Assembly (NCBI GenBank): GCA_963707015.1
Contig: CAVPOO010000001.1
Location: 1-64,000 of the forward strand
From: CAVPOO01 sp963707015
GTDB taxonomy: Bacteria > Pseudomonadota > Gammaproteobacteria > Thiohalobacterales > Thiohalobacteraceae
Length of the DNA stretch: 64,000 nt
Direction: 5' to 3'
Part shown: positions 1-7,900 of the stretch, in pieces
How positions within the stretch are numbered: the stretch's first letter is position 1
How the letters are laid out: every line of letters begins with the position of its first letter
Program-made: the position numbers and the translations under genes
Notes under the pieces: generated by a model
Databases searched by the model: none
Told to the model about the DNA's origin: nothing
The model's input: only the letters and a program-made list of their open reading frames with translations

Positions 1-11
1 GACGCCGAACC

Positions 12-66
12 CCGCGTTCAACGCGGACCTTCGGGCCGCAGCGCGCCCCTCGGCCGGTTAACGCGA
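12..66 (+). other. possible attC recombination site 1 (partial evidence)
   Basis: The first 66 bases form an imperfect dyad: CGCGTTCAAC near the left end faces GGTTAACGCG at the right end, with an internal GCGG-CC-TTCG-GG-CCGC hairpin between. Size and position just before a small + strand gene fit an integron attC site, but the right core GTTAACG departs from the GTTRRRY consensus. It could also be an ordinary hairpin. Confidence 0.35.
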
Positions 67-91
67 ACGTCAGCCCGGGACGAGAAACACT

Positions 92-709
92 ATGCGCACT
101 AAAGGAACAATTACGACTTGGAACGACGAGAAGGGCTTTGGATTTATCACGCCTAGTTCTGGCGGGAACCGGGTCTTCGTTCATATCAAAGCCTTTAGCA
201 ACCGAAATCGGCGCCCGGGGATCAACCAGTTGGTGACCTATGCAGTGTCTTCCGACGAGAAGGGCCGGCCATGCGCTATAAACGCGACGTTGGCCGACGA
301 TCGACTTCCAGAAAGGACAAAACGCTCAAATGATTCACTATCAGGCATCGTCGCTGGTTTCTTTCTAGTCATTGTCGGTGCTTCTGTTCTTACAACCAGG
401 ATACCGCCTTTGGTTCTCGCCCTTTATATGGTCGCCAGCTTACTCACGTTCATAGCGTATGCAGTAGACAAATCAGCAGCCAAGAAAGGAGCCTGGCGAA
501 CTCAAGAACGCACCTTACACCTGCTGTCACTAGCTGGGGGCTGGCCTGGCGCGCTCGTTGCTCAACGAAAGTTTCGCCATAAGACAAAGAAAGAGTCTTT
601 CCGCGCGGTATTCTGGTTAACGGTGTTGCTCAACTGCGGGGTGTTCGTTTGGCTGCTCACGCCAACTGGCGGTGACACACTAAGGGCGTTGATCGCCAGT
701 GTAGTATGA
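92..709 (+). CDS. cold-shock domain / DUF1294 membrane protein
   Basis: A 205-residue protein. Residues 1-65 resemble a cold-shock (OB-fold) domain with the RNP1-like KGFGFI and RNP2-like VFVHI motifs, expected to bind single-stranded nucleic acid. After a linker, residues about 85-200 contain three or four hydrophobic segments of the DUF1294 type, including the AYAVDKSAA and RTLHLLSLAGGWPGAL motifs typical of that family. The fusion is a known architecture; its cellular role is not established. It lies between attC-like sites and so is probably a gene cassette. The start has no strong Shine-Dalgarno. Confidence 0.8.
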   Translation: MRTKGTITTWNDEKGFGFITPSSGGNRVFVHIKAFSNRNRRPGINQLVTYAVSSDEKGRPCAINATLADDRLPERTKRSNDSLSGIVAGFFLVIVGASVLTTRIPPLVLALYMVASLLTFIAYAVDKSAAKKGAWRTQERTLHLLSLAGGWPGALVAQRKFRHKTKKESFRAVFWLTVLLNCGVFVWLLTPTGGDTLRALIASVV

Positions 710-712
710 GGG

Positions 713-783
713 GTAACGAACCCATCAATCCGACGCTCACTTCTCTGCGCTTCGTTCGCGCGGCTTATAGGCGACGTTAATTC
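713..783 (+). other. attC-like recombination site 2
   Basis: Directly after the stop of the DUF1294 gene there is a 70-base imperfect dyad. TAACG at 714-718 pairs with CGTTA at 775-779, and CCGACGC faces GCGCGG further in. The next gene follows 27 bases later. Length, asymmetry and position between same-strand small genes fit an integron attC site. Confidence 0.55.
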
Positions 784-809
784 CTTGAGAAAGGAACGGA
801 GGTTTCGTC

Positions 810-1070
810 ATGGAGCAGGGCTCTGCAATTGCAAGAGAAGCGATATTCGAAGTCATAGAAAATCAGATTCGAGGGAATGACCCACCGATTACGAAAGAGA
901 CCTATGATCGTTTGAGGACGAACGGCCACACGCATGACGAAACGATGAAACTCATTGGATGCGCGTTATCGGTCGAACTGTTTGAAATATTGAAAAACAG
1001 CGAGACCTACAATAGGCAGCGCTATGAAAGTAATCTAAAACGACTTCCGGAGTTACCTTGGGAGGAGTAG
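810..1070 (+). CDS. hypothetical cassette protein
   Basis: An 86-residue, acidic, soluble-looking protein with no signal peptide or membrane segment. I do not recognise a named family, though small helical proteins like this are common in integron cassettes. The start is well supported by GGAGG eight bases before the ATG. The coding sequence sits tightly between two attC-like sites, as expected for a one-gene cassette. It is probably a real gene; its function is unknown. Confidence 0.65.
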   Translation: MEQGSAIAREAIFEVIENQIRGNDPPITKETYDRLRTNGHTHDETMKLIGCALSVELFEILKNSETYNRQRYESNLKRLPELPWEE

Positions 1071-1085
1071 TTTGAAAAAGGAATA

Positions 1086-1167
1086 TAACAAATCAGCCGA
1101 GTACGCCAGCTTTCCAGTCTGGCCGGACGTGCAACAGACGCGCGCCGCTCATTTCAATCGTTAGGCT
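1086..1167 (+). other. attC-like recombination site 3
   Basis: This 80-base interval begins with ATAACAAATCAGCCGAG and ends with GCCGCTCATTTCAATC followed by GTTAGGC at 1160-1166, an exact GTTRRRY core. The ends are imperfectly complementary, and the site lies between the 86-residue gene and the next + strand gene. Confidence 0.6.
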
Positions 1168-1176
1168 CCATTGATC

Positions 1177-1653
1177 ATGTCTGATTACCTATGGACAGAT
1201 GAGGAGTTCGACAAAATGTCGTGGCATGATAACCATGTCCACGGGATTCAAATCATCGAGGGTGATTACGGAGCAGGGAAACTAATTCTAGACATCGACT
1301 ACATATTGGAATGGATCAACAGCACCAAAGATAAATACCAGTTTCGCATCCTTCCAGCGGTGCTTGAATTCGGGGGTGTAACGAATCTTCGGATAGCTTT
1401 GGATTATGCGACGCCTACGGCGGCACTTGGCCCATTCTCAATTCATGCGATCGAACGCAAGGTTGAGCCACGAGAACGGTACGAGGCGCAGTTGTGGAGA
1501 ATTATCATCAACTGGCCAGTTGGCGAAATTTCCTTTGAAGCCGAAGGATTTGAACAGCGTGGTACACGCGAACCGCAGGTCGCCGATGAACAATGGCTCA
1601 GTTCCCAAGAAAGGGGGATTGGTGCAACAATCACATCAACCCGACAACTTTGA
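1177..1653 (+). CDS. hypothetical cassette protein
   Basis: A protein of 158 residues from the ATG at 1177 (a TTG six bases upstream is also in frame). The protein is acidic, rich in tryptophan and histidine near its N-terminus (SWHDNHVHGI), with no membrane segment. I do not recognise it. An immunity-like or small regulatory protein is possible but that is speculation. Its position between attC-like sites suggests a gene cassette. Confidence 0.6.
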   Translation: MSDYLWTDEEFDKMSWHDNHVHGIQIIEGDYGAGKLILDIDYILEWINSTKDKYQFRILPAVLEFGGVTNLRIALDYATPTAALGPFSIHAIERKVEPRERYEAQLWRIIINWPVGEISFEAEGFEQRGTREPQVADEQWLSSQERGIGATITSTRQL

Positions 1654-1709
1654 CCTACGGTCTAAAAAACAGGCCTACGGCAAGGTTGCCGGTTATGTAA
1701 GCGTTATGC
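1641..1709 (+). other. attC-like recombination site 4
   Basis: GTTATGC at 1703-1709, a common attC right core, faces a CAAC at 1645-1648 that overlaps the end of the preceding gene. The arms between are only loosely complementary. A new gene starts 26 bases downstream, as expected after a cassette boundary. Confidence 0.45.
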
Positions 1710-1764
1710 CGCGCATTAGTACGGAGATAATTCTATGTTGAAACGCACACTCTTAGCATCACCC

Positions 1765-2236
1765 CAGTCGCAGCGGCGGCGAGCATCGACAATGGCGGAC
1801 GTTCATCGATCGAGACCTGGTTGGGAATGATGCCGCGCCGGTCATAGGACCCATAGCGCTTGCGCCTTGGTTTCTGGCAACGCAGATACCGGTACAGGTC
1901 GCCGCCTGAGCGCTTGTCTGCGTAGACATACTGGTAAATCCACTCATGACTGATACCCACGCCTTGCTCATCCTCGAGCCGACCAACAATCTGCTCCGGG
2001 CTCCATTCCTCGCGGATCAGTGCCTCGACCTGCTGCCAGACCTGGTTACCGATACGGGGCTGCACCTTGTCGTAACGCCGCATCAGCGCCAGATGGTGGG
2101 CCTGCCGGGGCCGGTAACCCTTCAGCCCCCGGTTCCGGCGCAGCTCCCGGCTGATGGTCGATTTGTCACGCTCCAGCAGTTCGGCAATCTGTGCCTGGCT
2201 ATATTCGGCTTTCTTCAGGATGTAAATCGCCGTGTC
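1765..2236 (-). mobile_element. IS30-family transposase fragment
   Basis: The - strand encodes the N-terminal part of an IS30-type transposase: helix-turn-helix residues around AQIAELLERDKSTISRELRRN, then WSPEQIVGRL and the SHEWIYQYVYADK region. The family usually has about 330-380 residues with a DDE catalytic domain; here the reading frame is lost after SIDERP, where the next frame continues IVDARRRCDWGD. The N-terminus also passes into the host cassette gene at about 2236. Both ends of the element are therefore missing and it cannot be active. I see no terminal inverted repeats. Exact borders are uncertain by about 15 bases. Confidence 0.85.
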
Positions 2237-2502
2237 ATCGTAATATTTATAACATGGTCTATTCTTGATTTTGTGATTCATGGGATTCTGCTGCGAGCTA
2301 CTTACGAAGCCACAGCCAATCTGTGGCGACCGATGGAAGAAATGAATATGCCTCTGATGTACGTTGTTACGTTAGTCTATACGGCTTGCTTCGTACTGAT
2401 TTATGCTGTCTTTATAAGTCGGAAATCGATTTCAACTGGAATTAAATACGGTGGTCTGTTCGGTTTAGCCGCAGGTATATCAATGGGATTTGGATCCTAT
2501 AC

Positions 2503-3010
2503 ATCCGCCACCAGATGGGGCCAGCCAGCATCAAACTCTACGACAAAGCCGGCATCATGGCGCGTGTGGAATGCACAACCAACGATGCCTCATTCTTTAA
2601 AATCCACCGGTGGGTGGAACAGCGTGACGGCTGGTCACAGTGGAAACTGGCTCCGCTACGCAAAAACATCTACAGCCTACGAGATCTGCGCAAGCTGATG
2701 AACGCCGCCAACGAGCGCTATCTCGCCTATATGGCGGCAATCGACAATCCCAACGCCGGCCTCAAGGACATCGATAAAATGTCCAGCCCAGCCAAGGATC
2801 AGGGCCGCTCATTCCGTGGCTTCAACCTGTTCCAGAAAAAGGATTACCGACTCTTTCTCACCATCGGGCGGGGCGAATGGTCGATCAGTGGCTTCCGTGC
2901 TGGCGATCTGCGGGCCTATATGCCCGATCTATCACCCAGTCAATCTTCCTATCTACTCAAACGGTTACGAACCCACGGACTGATCAAGAAAGTGGGACGT
3001 TGCTACTAAT
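2503..3010 (+). other. second insertion in the cassette gene
   Basis: This 0.5 kb block separates the middle and last pieces of the membrane protein gene. The host sequence would join as TCCTATATGCC: the left side ends TCCTATA and the right side begins ATATGCC, so ATA is present on both sides and may be a 3-base target duplication. There are no visible terminal inverted repeats, and the coding fragment inside is open from edge to edge. Confidence 0.6.
2515..3009 (+). pseudogene. fragment of an unrecognised protein with a winged-helix-like end
   Basis: An open frame of 164 residues that extends in frame to the left border of the insertion (preceding residues YIRHQ), so the start is missing. 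It contains a motif around GPASIKLYDKAG and ends in LSPSQSSYLLKRLRTHGLIKKVGRCY-type sequence, which looks like the recognition part of a winged helix, cut short by the right border. I recall similar uncharacterised proteins in other bacteria but cannot give a function. It is most likely an internal piece of a longer gene. Confidence 0.5.
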
Positions 3011-3194
3011 ATGCCAATTCCTTTGTCGCTGGCATTGAGCTGGTTTGCAGGAACGGTGGTCGAAGCCATGGTGGCTGGAGCGTTAGTTGGTGCAATTATA
3101 GATCCAGAAGGGAAAACAAACTAAATGAATCGGCGCCAGTATCTTCACCTCGATTTTAACTGGTATATCGGTACAAGAATCACGCTTCATTGCC

Positions 3195-3326
3195 ATGGCC
3201 CGCCTCAATAAGAAATCGGTCAACTTAACTTCAGCGGGCCGGGCGTCAGTTGCCGTGGTTTCAAGAGCTGTCGCAATTGGGTTCTTCTGTATGGCGATCG
3301 GCACATTTGCGAGTTATCTGTCGTGA
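3195..3326 (+). CDS. possible small membrane peptide in a cassette
   Basis: A 43-codon frame starts MARLNKKSVNL and ends in a hydrophobic stretch (AIGFFCMAIGTFASYLS). It lies between the end of the split membrane gene and the last attC-like site. No clear ribosome binding site precedes it, and the other strand of this stretch is open too, so this is a weak call. Confidence 0.25.
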   Translation: MARLNKKSVNLTSAGRASVAVVSRAVAIGFFCMAIGTFASYLS

Positions 3327-3381
3327 ACATAGCAAATCATTGCAAGACACCCTCGCCAGCGGCTGAATTCAGGCGTTGGGC
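3324..3381 (+). other. attC-like recombination site 5, end of array
   Basis: GTTGGGC at 3375-3381 is an exact GTTRRRY right core. GAAC at 3325-3328 starts the opposite side, with AGCGGCTGAATTCAGGC leading into the core. After it the next gene is a chromosomal-type GGDEF gene, so this is probably the last site of the array. Confidence 0.5.
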
Positions 3382-3444
3382 GGAGTAACAGACTATTAGG
3401 CAGTCATACCCGTATATACTGGAATTCAAGAGGAACAAGGTTGA

Positions 3445-4420
3445 ATGAAGAAGCCCGATACGCCGCACGATGAGGAAACCCGCCTCAAGACACTTCGTTC
3501 ACTGAATATTCTCGACACTCCGGCAGAGGAGCGCTTTGATCGATTGACACGTCTGGCGAAACGCATGTTCGGCGTACCCATCGCACTGGTGAGTCTTGTG
3601 GATGAAGACCGTCAGTGGTTCAAGTCCTGCGTCGGTCTCAGCGCCACGTGAAACACCGCGGGACATTTCATTTTGCGGACACGCGATTCTTGGCAACGAG
3701 ATTTTCATAATTCCCGACGCGACAAACGACGAACGTTTTGCGGACAACCCGCTGGTTTTGAATGAGCCCAATATTCGCTTTTATGCCGGATGTCCGCTGC
3801 GACATCTGGATGGCAGCAAACTGGGCACTTTGTGCATCATTGACACGGCTCCAAGGAGCCTCGGCGAAGAAGATCTTGAAGCCTTCAAGGATCTTGCAGA
3901 ACTCGCAGAACGCGAACTCGTGGCAGTCCAGTTGGCGACACTGGACGATCTTACCAGGATTTCAAACAGAAGAGGCTTTGCACTGCTGGCCCAGAACAGC
4001 TTGAACATCTGTGCCCGGCAGGGCGTTCCCGCGTCACTGGTTTTCTTTGATCTGAACGGATTCAAACTCATCAATGACAAATTTGGACACGCCGAAGGCG
4101 ACAGGGCATTAACCGCCTTTGCAGACCAGATGAGGAGCACTTTCCGGGATTCCGATGTCTTTGCGCGGCTAGGAGGCGATGAGTTCGTCGTCCTGTTAAC
4201 CAACACAGCAACTGAACTCGCAGCAGACATCATTGCACGCTTCCGGCAGTCCGTAGATGCGTACAATCAAGCGGCTGAGCGTGGCTATGATATTTCGTTC
4301 TCCGATGGCATTGTGACCGTCGAGGGTGATCAAACCCGTTCGATCGAAGCGCTATTGAGCCGAGCGGATTCTTTGATGTACGAAGACAAACAGGAACGAT
4401 CCGTTGGCAGTGGCACGTAA
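3445..4420 (+). pseudogene. GAF-GGDEF diguanylate cyclase gene with a frameshift
   Basis: The protein would have an N-terminal GAF sensor domain (about residues 20-160) and a C-terminal GGDEF domain (about 165-320) making cyclic di-GMP. The catalytic motif RLGGDEF is intact, and RDSD lies five residues before it, matching the RxxD product-inhibition site. The reading frame breaks at about 3650: codons for GLSAT run into a TGA, while the next frame continues ETPRDISFCGH, the usual GAF sequence. One extra T in ACGTGAAAC explains it. This is either a real inactivating insertion or a sequencing error. The GGDEF part could be made separately from an internal start. Confidence 0.85.
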
Positions 4421-4612
4421 CGGCGCGATAGCAATGCAGCGTATTGAGGTACGCTCAACCGTTTGACCAGTCGGCTAAGCACCACCCTGCGTGCGGGTCC
4501 GCACCGGGGGGCTCACCGGGAGGCAGCACACGACGGTCGCAGGCATAACCATGCGCGTTCGTCCAGAGATCACGCAGCGATATCCGCTATGCGGCCAAGC
4601 AATCAACGCGTT

Positions 4613-4963
4613 ATGGGATACTACATAACAAAGGTTGCAGTCACTACGTTACTGATTGTGCTGATCTCCGAGATCGCCAAGCGCAGTTCATTCGTCGGCG
4701 CCGTTCTGGCTTCGGTACCTCTGGTTTCCGTTCTGGCCATGGCCTGGCTCTATGTCGACACCCGCGATGTCGAAAGGGTCAGTGCCTTGTCGTCGAGCAT
4801 CTTCTGGCTGGTCATTCCATCGCTGGCCTTGTTTATCAGCCTGCCCCTCTTGTTGAAGCAAGGTATCGATTTTTATCCGGCAATGGGTATATCAATCGCA
4901 ATCACGGTCCTGTGTTATTGGCTGATGCTCGGGCTGTTGAGACATCTGGGCGTCGCGTTGTAA
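4613..4963 (+). CDS. DUF3147-like inner membrane protein
   Basis: A 116-residue protein from the ATG at 4613, with four predicted transmembrane segments and the motif SEIAKRSSFVGAVLASVP followed by WLYVDTRD. This matches my memory of the DUF3147 family, whose function is unknown. An upstream in-frame start would add a low-complexity arginine-rich stretch and is unlikely. No strong Shine-Dalgarno is visible. The 190 bases before it hold nothing I can name. Confidence 0.75.
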   Translation: MGYYITKVAVTTLLIVLISEIAKRSSFVGAVLASVPLVSVLAMAWLYVDTRDVERVSALSSSIFWLVIPSLALFISLPLLLKQGIDFYPAMGISIAITVLCYWLMLGLLRHLGVAL

Positions 4964-5180
4964 ATGCGCCACGACAGGCAGGGCGAATCGCTCGCTGCGA
5001 TCACGGGGCCCGAAGCATCGAGCGCATCAGCGGGGCGGTCGGCAGGCTGTCATTGGCGACTCTTAATACGGATTGTTGTTACGGGTACCAAAGTGCCCTC
5101 TCCGTGCGGGACCGGCTGGCGCGTTCGCGTATAATCGTGACGAGACAGCCTCCTGTGCAACCAGCGGAAGAATCCCCAGC

Positions 5181-5366
5181 ATGGCTGACGTGATCCCCTT
5201 CAAACGCCCGTCACTGAAAGACAAGGCCCGCGGCAAGACACTGTGCGCACGCGGGTTTCACAAATGGGCCATCGATCAAAAGCAGCAATTCGACGTCAAA
5301 CAGGGCCGTCTGGTAACGGTCAGGCGCTGCATCCGCTGTGGCGTTACCAGGACGACTCTGGCATAG
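5181..5366 (+). CDS. small CxxC zinc-ribbon-like protein
   Basis: A 61-residue basic protein starting MADVIPFKRPS. It contains CARGFHKW near the middle and RCIRCG near the end, so one Cys plus a CxxC that might bind a metal. The pattern resembles short uncharacterised proteobacterial proteins. A longer frame starting upstream at 5073 exists, but the ATG at 5181 begins the conserved-looking part. The function is unknown. Confidence 0.6.
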   Translation: MADVIPFKRPSLKDKARGKTLCARGFHKWAIDQKQQFDVKQGRLVTVRRCIRCGVTRTTLA

Positions 5367-5386
5367 GCCGTGCAACCATCGGGAGA

Positions 5387-6118
5387 TCACGCCTCGCTCA
5401 CGGCCATGCCGACGCCAAGCCCGAGCACCGCGTCCGCCCGGCCCTGATTGACCGCGATCTCAACCAGGCCGTTGGCGTTTTCGTACCAGAACGCCTGCCC
5501 CCGCCGAACGTCCGTAAAGGTCCTGGCATGCGCGAATCCCTGTGTCTGGCCCGCGGCGCGCAGCCGCGCGGTGTTGTGCAATGCTGAGGCGCGTATTCCC
5601 GTCATCGCATTTCCGAAGTGGTCGACGTAAACGATCTGATAGAGATCCGCCGGCCAGTCGCGCTCGATCCGGCTTTGCGGGTCAACCGCATTGCCGGGCA
5701 CAGGCTTGCCGCTCGCCAGCATGGCGGCCACCGGCGCAAACAGGTCGCGTCCGTGGAAAGTGCTGGACAGCTTCTGCGGCCGCCAGCCGATGTCCCACCA
5801 CTGCAACTGCGCGGCCCGCTGCGCGATGACATTGAACAGCCCGTTATCCGGCCCCACGTACCAGCGGCGGTCTGCCCGGAGTACAGCGCCACGCCGTTCG
5901 CCGCCGACACCGGGATCGACCACACAGAGAAACACGCTTTCATCGGGGAACCCGCTGACGAACGCGGCCAGCAGATAGGCGGCAAGTTGCGGTTCGAACG
6001 GCGGCAGGTCCGAGAACAGATCGACCACAAAGGCCTGTGGGGCGTCACGATGCAGAACCGCCTTGACCTGTCCGATGTAGGGACCCTCGAGGCCAAAGTC
6101 GGTGTTTAGAATGATCAT
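5387..6118 (-). CDS. SAM hydroxide adenosyltransferase (DUF62)
   Basis: A 243-residue protein of the DUF62 family, which is known to split S-adenosylmethionine with water-derived hydroxide to adenosine and methionine. The N-terminal NTDFGLEGPYIGQVKA, the central VVDPGVGGERR and the GPDNGLF motif are all present; the aspartates in these motifs bind substrate. The length is usual for the family and the protein looks cytosolic. It is transcribed away from the ribosomal block and has no clear operon partner. Confidence 0.9.
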   Translation of the reverse strand: MIILNTDFGLEGPYIGQVKAVLHRDAPQAFVVDLFSDLPPFEPQLAAYLLAAFVSGFPDESVFLCVVDPGVGGERRGAVLRADRRWYVGPDNGLFNVIAQRAAQLQWWDIGWRPQKLSSTFHGRDLFAPVAAMLASGKPVPGNAVDPQSRIERDWPADLYQIVYVDHFGNAMTGIRASALHNTARLRAAGQTQGFAHARTFTDVRRGQAFWYENANGLVEIAVNQGRADAVLGLGVGMAVSEA

Positions 6119-6145
6119 GCAGAGCGGTACCGGGGACTAGTACTC

Positions 6146-6314
6146 CTTCGAGGTGATAATGACGGATGCTGACAACTCAGGCTGAGCGCCAGTATTTTTA
6201 TTTATGGCCACGGAATCCACGGAAAAACACGGAAAGGACCAACACTCATTAGAATTTTTTCCGTGTCCTTCCGTGGATTCCGTGGCTATAACATTCGTCA
6301 TTATCAGATTGAAG
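6146..6314. repeat. composite nested inverted repeat (MITE-like)
   Basis: Outer arms at 6146-6168 and 6292-6314 share TGATAATGACG and flanking CTTC. Inner arms at about 6204-6235 and 6254-6288 share GCCACGGAATCCACGGAA and related bases with few mismatches. The whole unit is about 170 bases, lies between two genes and contains no coding frame. This is the form of a small non-autonomous element or intergenic palindrome; the inner CCGTGG/CACGGAA words resemble a repeat I recall from other gammaproteobacteria. Confidence 0.75.
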
Positions 6315-6420
6315 AAGCACTAGCAGGCTGGTAACGACGCGCCGCAGCCGAGGGTCGCGGGTCCTGCGCCAGCGCGGCGAGCGCATCCCGTGTGTCTCGC
6401 CCACAGGCGCCATCTGCCTG

Positions 6421-6446
6421 AAAATCAAAACCGGGCAAAGCCCGGT
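6421..6446 (-). terminator. terminator of the alpha operon
   Basis: On the - strand, ACCGGGC-TTT-GCCCGGT (6430-6446) forms a 7-pair GC-rich hairpin followed by TTTGATTTT. It lies 31 bases after the rplQ stop, so it ends the alpha operon transcript. Confidence 0.85.
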
Positions 6447-6477
6447 CTCGGATACCAGAACCTGGACGGGCGACCCG

Positions 6478-6867
6478 CTAGTCGAGCGCCTCGGCCGTGT
6501 CTTCCTGCTGCGGCCGATCCACGAGCTCGACCAATGCCAGAGGTGCACTGTCGCCCGCGCGATAGCCCATCTTCAGGATGCGCAGATAACCACCGGGGCG
6601 CTCCTTGTAACGCGGGCCGAGCTCATTGAAAAGCTTGGTCACGACGTCGCGGTCACGCAGGCGCGAAAAAGCCAGCCGGCGCTTGTGCACCGAGTCGCTC
6701 TTGGCCAGGGTGATCAGCGGTTCCGCGACACGGCGCAATTCCTTGGCCTTGGGCACAGTGGTCTTGATGACTTCGTGGCGCAACAGCGATGCCGCCATAT
6801 TGCGGAACATCGCCTCACGATGCGCGCTGTTACGATTTAATTGCCGACCGCTATTACGATGACGCAT
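6478..6867 (-). CDS. rplQ: 50S ribosomal protein L17
   Basis: A 129-residue protein, near the usual 127 of gammaproteobacteria. It begins MRHRNSGRQLNR with the conserved RHREAMFRNMAASLL helix, which binds 23S rRNA near the peptide exit tunnel. It is the last gene of the alpha operon, 11 bases after rpoA, and is followed by a rho-independent terminator. Confidence 0.98.
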   Translation of the reverse strand: MRHRNSGRQLNRNSAHREAMFRNMAASLLRHEVIKTTVPKAKELRRVAEPLITLAKSDSVHKRRLAFSRLRDRDVVTKLFNELGPRYKERPGGYLRILKMGYRAGDSAPLALVELVDRPQQEDTAEALD

Positions 6868-6878
6868 GATGAAAACCT

Positions 6879-7880
6879 CTAGGCTGACAGCTTGTCTTTT
6901 TCCTTCAAACCGGGTGGCGGCCAGTTTTCCAGCCGAATACCCAGGGAGAGCCCGTGCGATGCCAGCACATCCTTGATCTCGGTAAGTGATTTCTTGCCCA
7001 GGTTCGGTGCCTTGAGCAACTCGACCTCGGTACGCTGAATCAGATCGCCGATGAAATAGATGCTCTCGGCTTTCAGGCAGTTGGCCGACCGTACGGTCAG
7101 CTCGAGGTCATCCACCGGACGCAACAGAATCGGGTCCATATCGCCAGCGGAGGGCCGTGGCTCTTCCGCTTCCTTGCTCTTCAGCTCCACAAAAACGGAA
7201 AGCTGGTCCTGAAGGATGCTTGCGGCCCGGCGAATGGCCTCCTCGGGATCGATGGTGCCATTCGTCTCGAGTTCGATGATCAGTTTATCCAGGTCGGTAC
7301 GCTGCTCGACGCGGGCACGTTCGACACCATAGGTAACCTTGCTGACCGGGCTGTAGGAGGCATCGAGCTGCAGACTGCCGATCGGGCGATCGGCCCCTTC
7401 CCCCTCATCGCGCTGCGTGGCCGGTTGGTAACCGCGCCCCTTGCGCACCTTCAGAGTCATGTTCAGCTCGCCCGCCTCGGTGAGATTGGCGATTTCATGG
7501 TCCGGATTAATGACCTCGACGTCGTGATCGAGCGTGATATCCGCGGCCGTGACCCTGCCCAAACCCTTCTTGCTTAGGGTCAACGTAGCCTCGCTGCGCG
7601 TGTGCATCTGGATCGCAAGGCCCTTGAGATTCAGCAGGATGTCGATGACATCCTCCTGCACACCTTCGAGAGTCGAATACTCGTGCAGCACGCCGTCGAT
7701 CTCGACACTGACGACCGCCGCGCCGGGCATGGATGACAGCAGGATCCGGCGCAGCGCGTTACCCAGCGTATGTCCAAATCCCCGCTCAAGCGGTTCGATC
7801 GTTACCTTTGCCTGCCGGGCACCGATCGTCCGCACGTCAACGATGCGGGGCTTCAGGAATTCAGCAACATTACCCTGCAT
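6879..7880 (-). CDS. rpoA: RNA polymerase alpha subunit
   Basis: A 333-residue alpha subunit. The N-terminal domain, with GNALRRILLSSMPG, dimerises and assembles beta and beta-prime. The C-terminal domain, with LLKAPNLGKKSLTEIKDVLASHGLSLG, contacts UP elements and activators. The linker carries the acidic SKEAEEPRPSAGDMDP stretch. It sits between rpsD and rplQ in the standard alpha operon order, and its expression is expected to fall outside S4 repression as in E. coli, though that cannot be seen here. Confidence 0.99.
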   Translation of the reverse strand: MQGNVAEFLKPRIVDVRTIGARQAKVTIEPLERGFGHTLGNALRRILLSSMPGAAVVSVEIDGVLHEYSTLEGVQEDVIDILLNLKGLAIQMHTRSEATLTLSKKGLGRVTAADITLDHDVEVINPDHEIANLTEAGELNMTLKVRKGRGYQPATQRDEGEGADRPIGSLQLDASYSPVSKVTYGVERARVEQRTDLDKLIIELETNGTIDPEEAIRRAASILQDQLSVFVELKSKEAEEPRPSAGDMDPILLRPVDDLELTVRSANCLKAESIYFIGDLIQRTEVELLKAPNLGKKSLTEIKDVLASHGLSLGIRLENWPPPGLKEKDKLSA

Positions 7881-7900
7881 GGAAAATCCTCTCTTGACTG

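Larger units (their letters stand above)
1735..3124 (+). pseudogene. small membrane protein cassette gene, split into three pieces
   Basis: Three separated pieces read as one protein. The start (MLKRTLLAS) lies at 1735-1762. A middle piece with two hydrophobic segments lies at about 2236-2502 (from VIVIFITWS to SMGFGSY). The end lies at 3011-3124 (from MPIPLSLAL to DPEGKTN). Joined, they give a protein of roughly 140 residues with about four transmembrane segments. The first gap holds an IS30 fragment and the second an unrelated coding fragment. The gene cannot make its original product. I cannot name its family; the segment pattern resembles small DUF-type inner membrane proteins. Confidence 0.65.

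Noticed and set aside
1733..2281. Intact small transposase gene of 182 codons
   Set aside because: The frame begins in cassette sequence and ends after a frameshift; only about 150 residues are of IS30 origin and the catalytic domain is missing.
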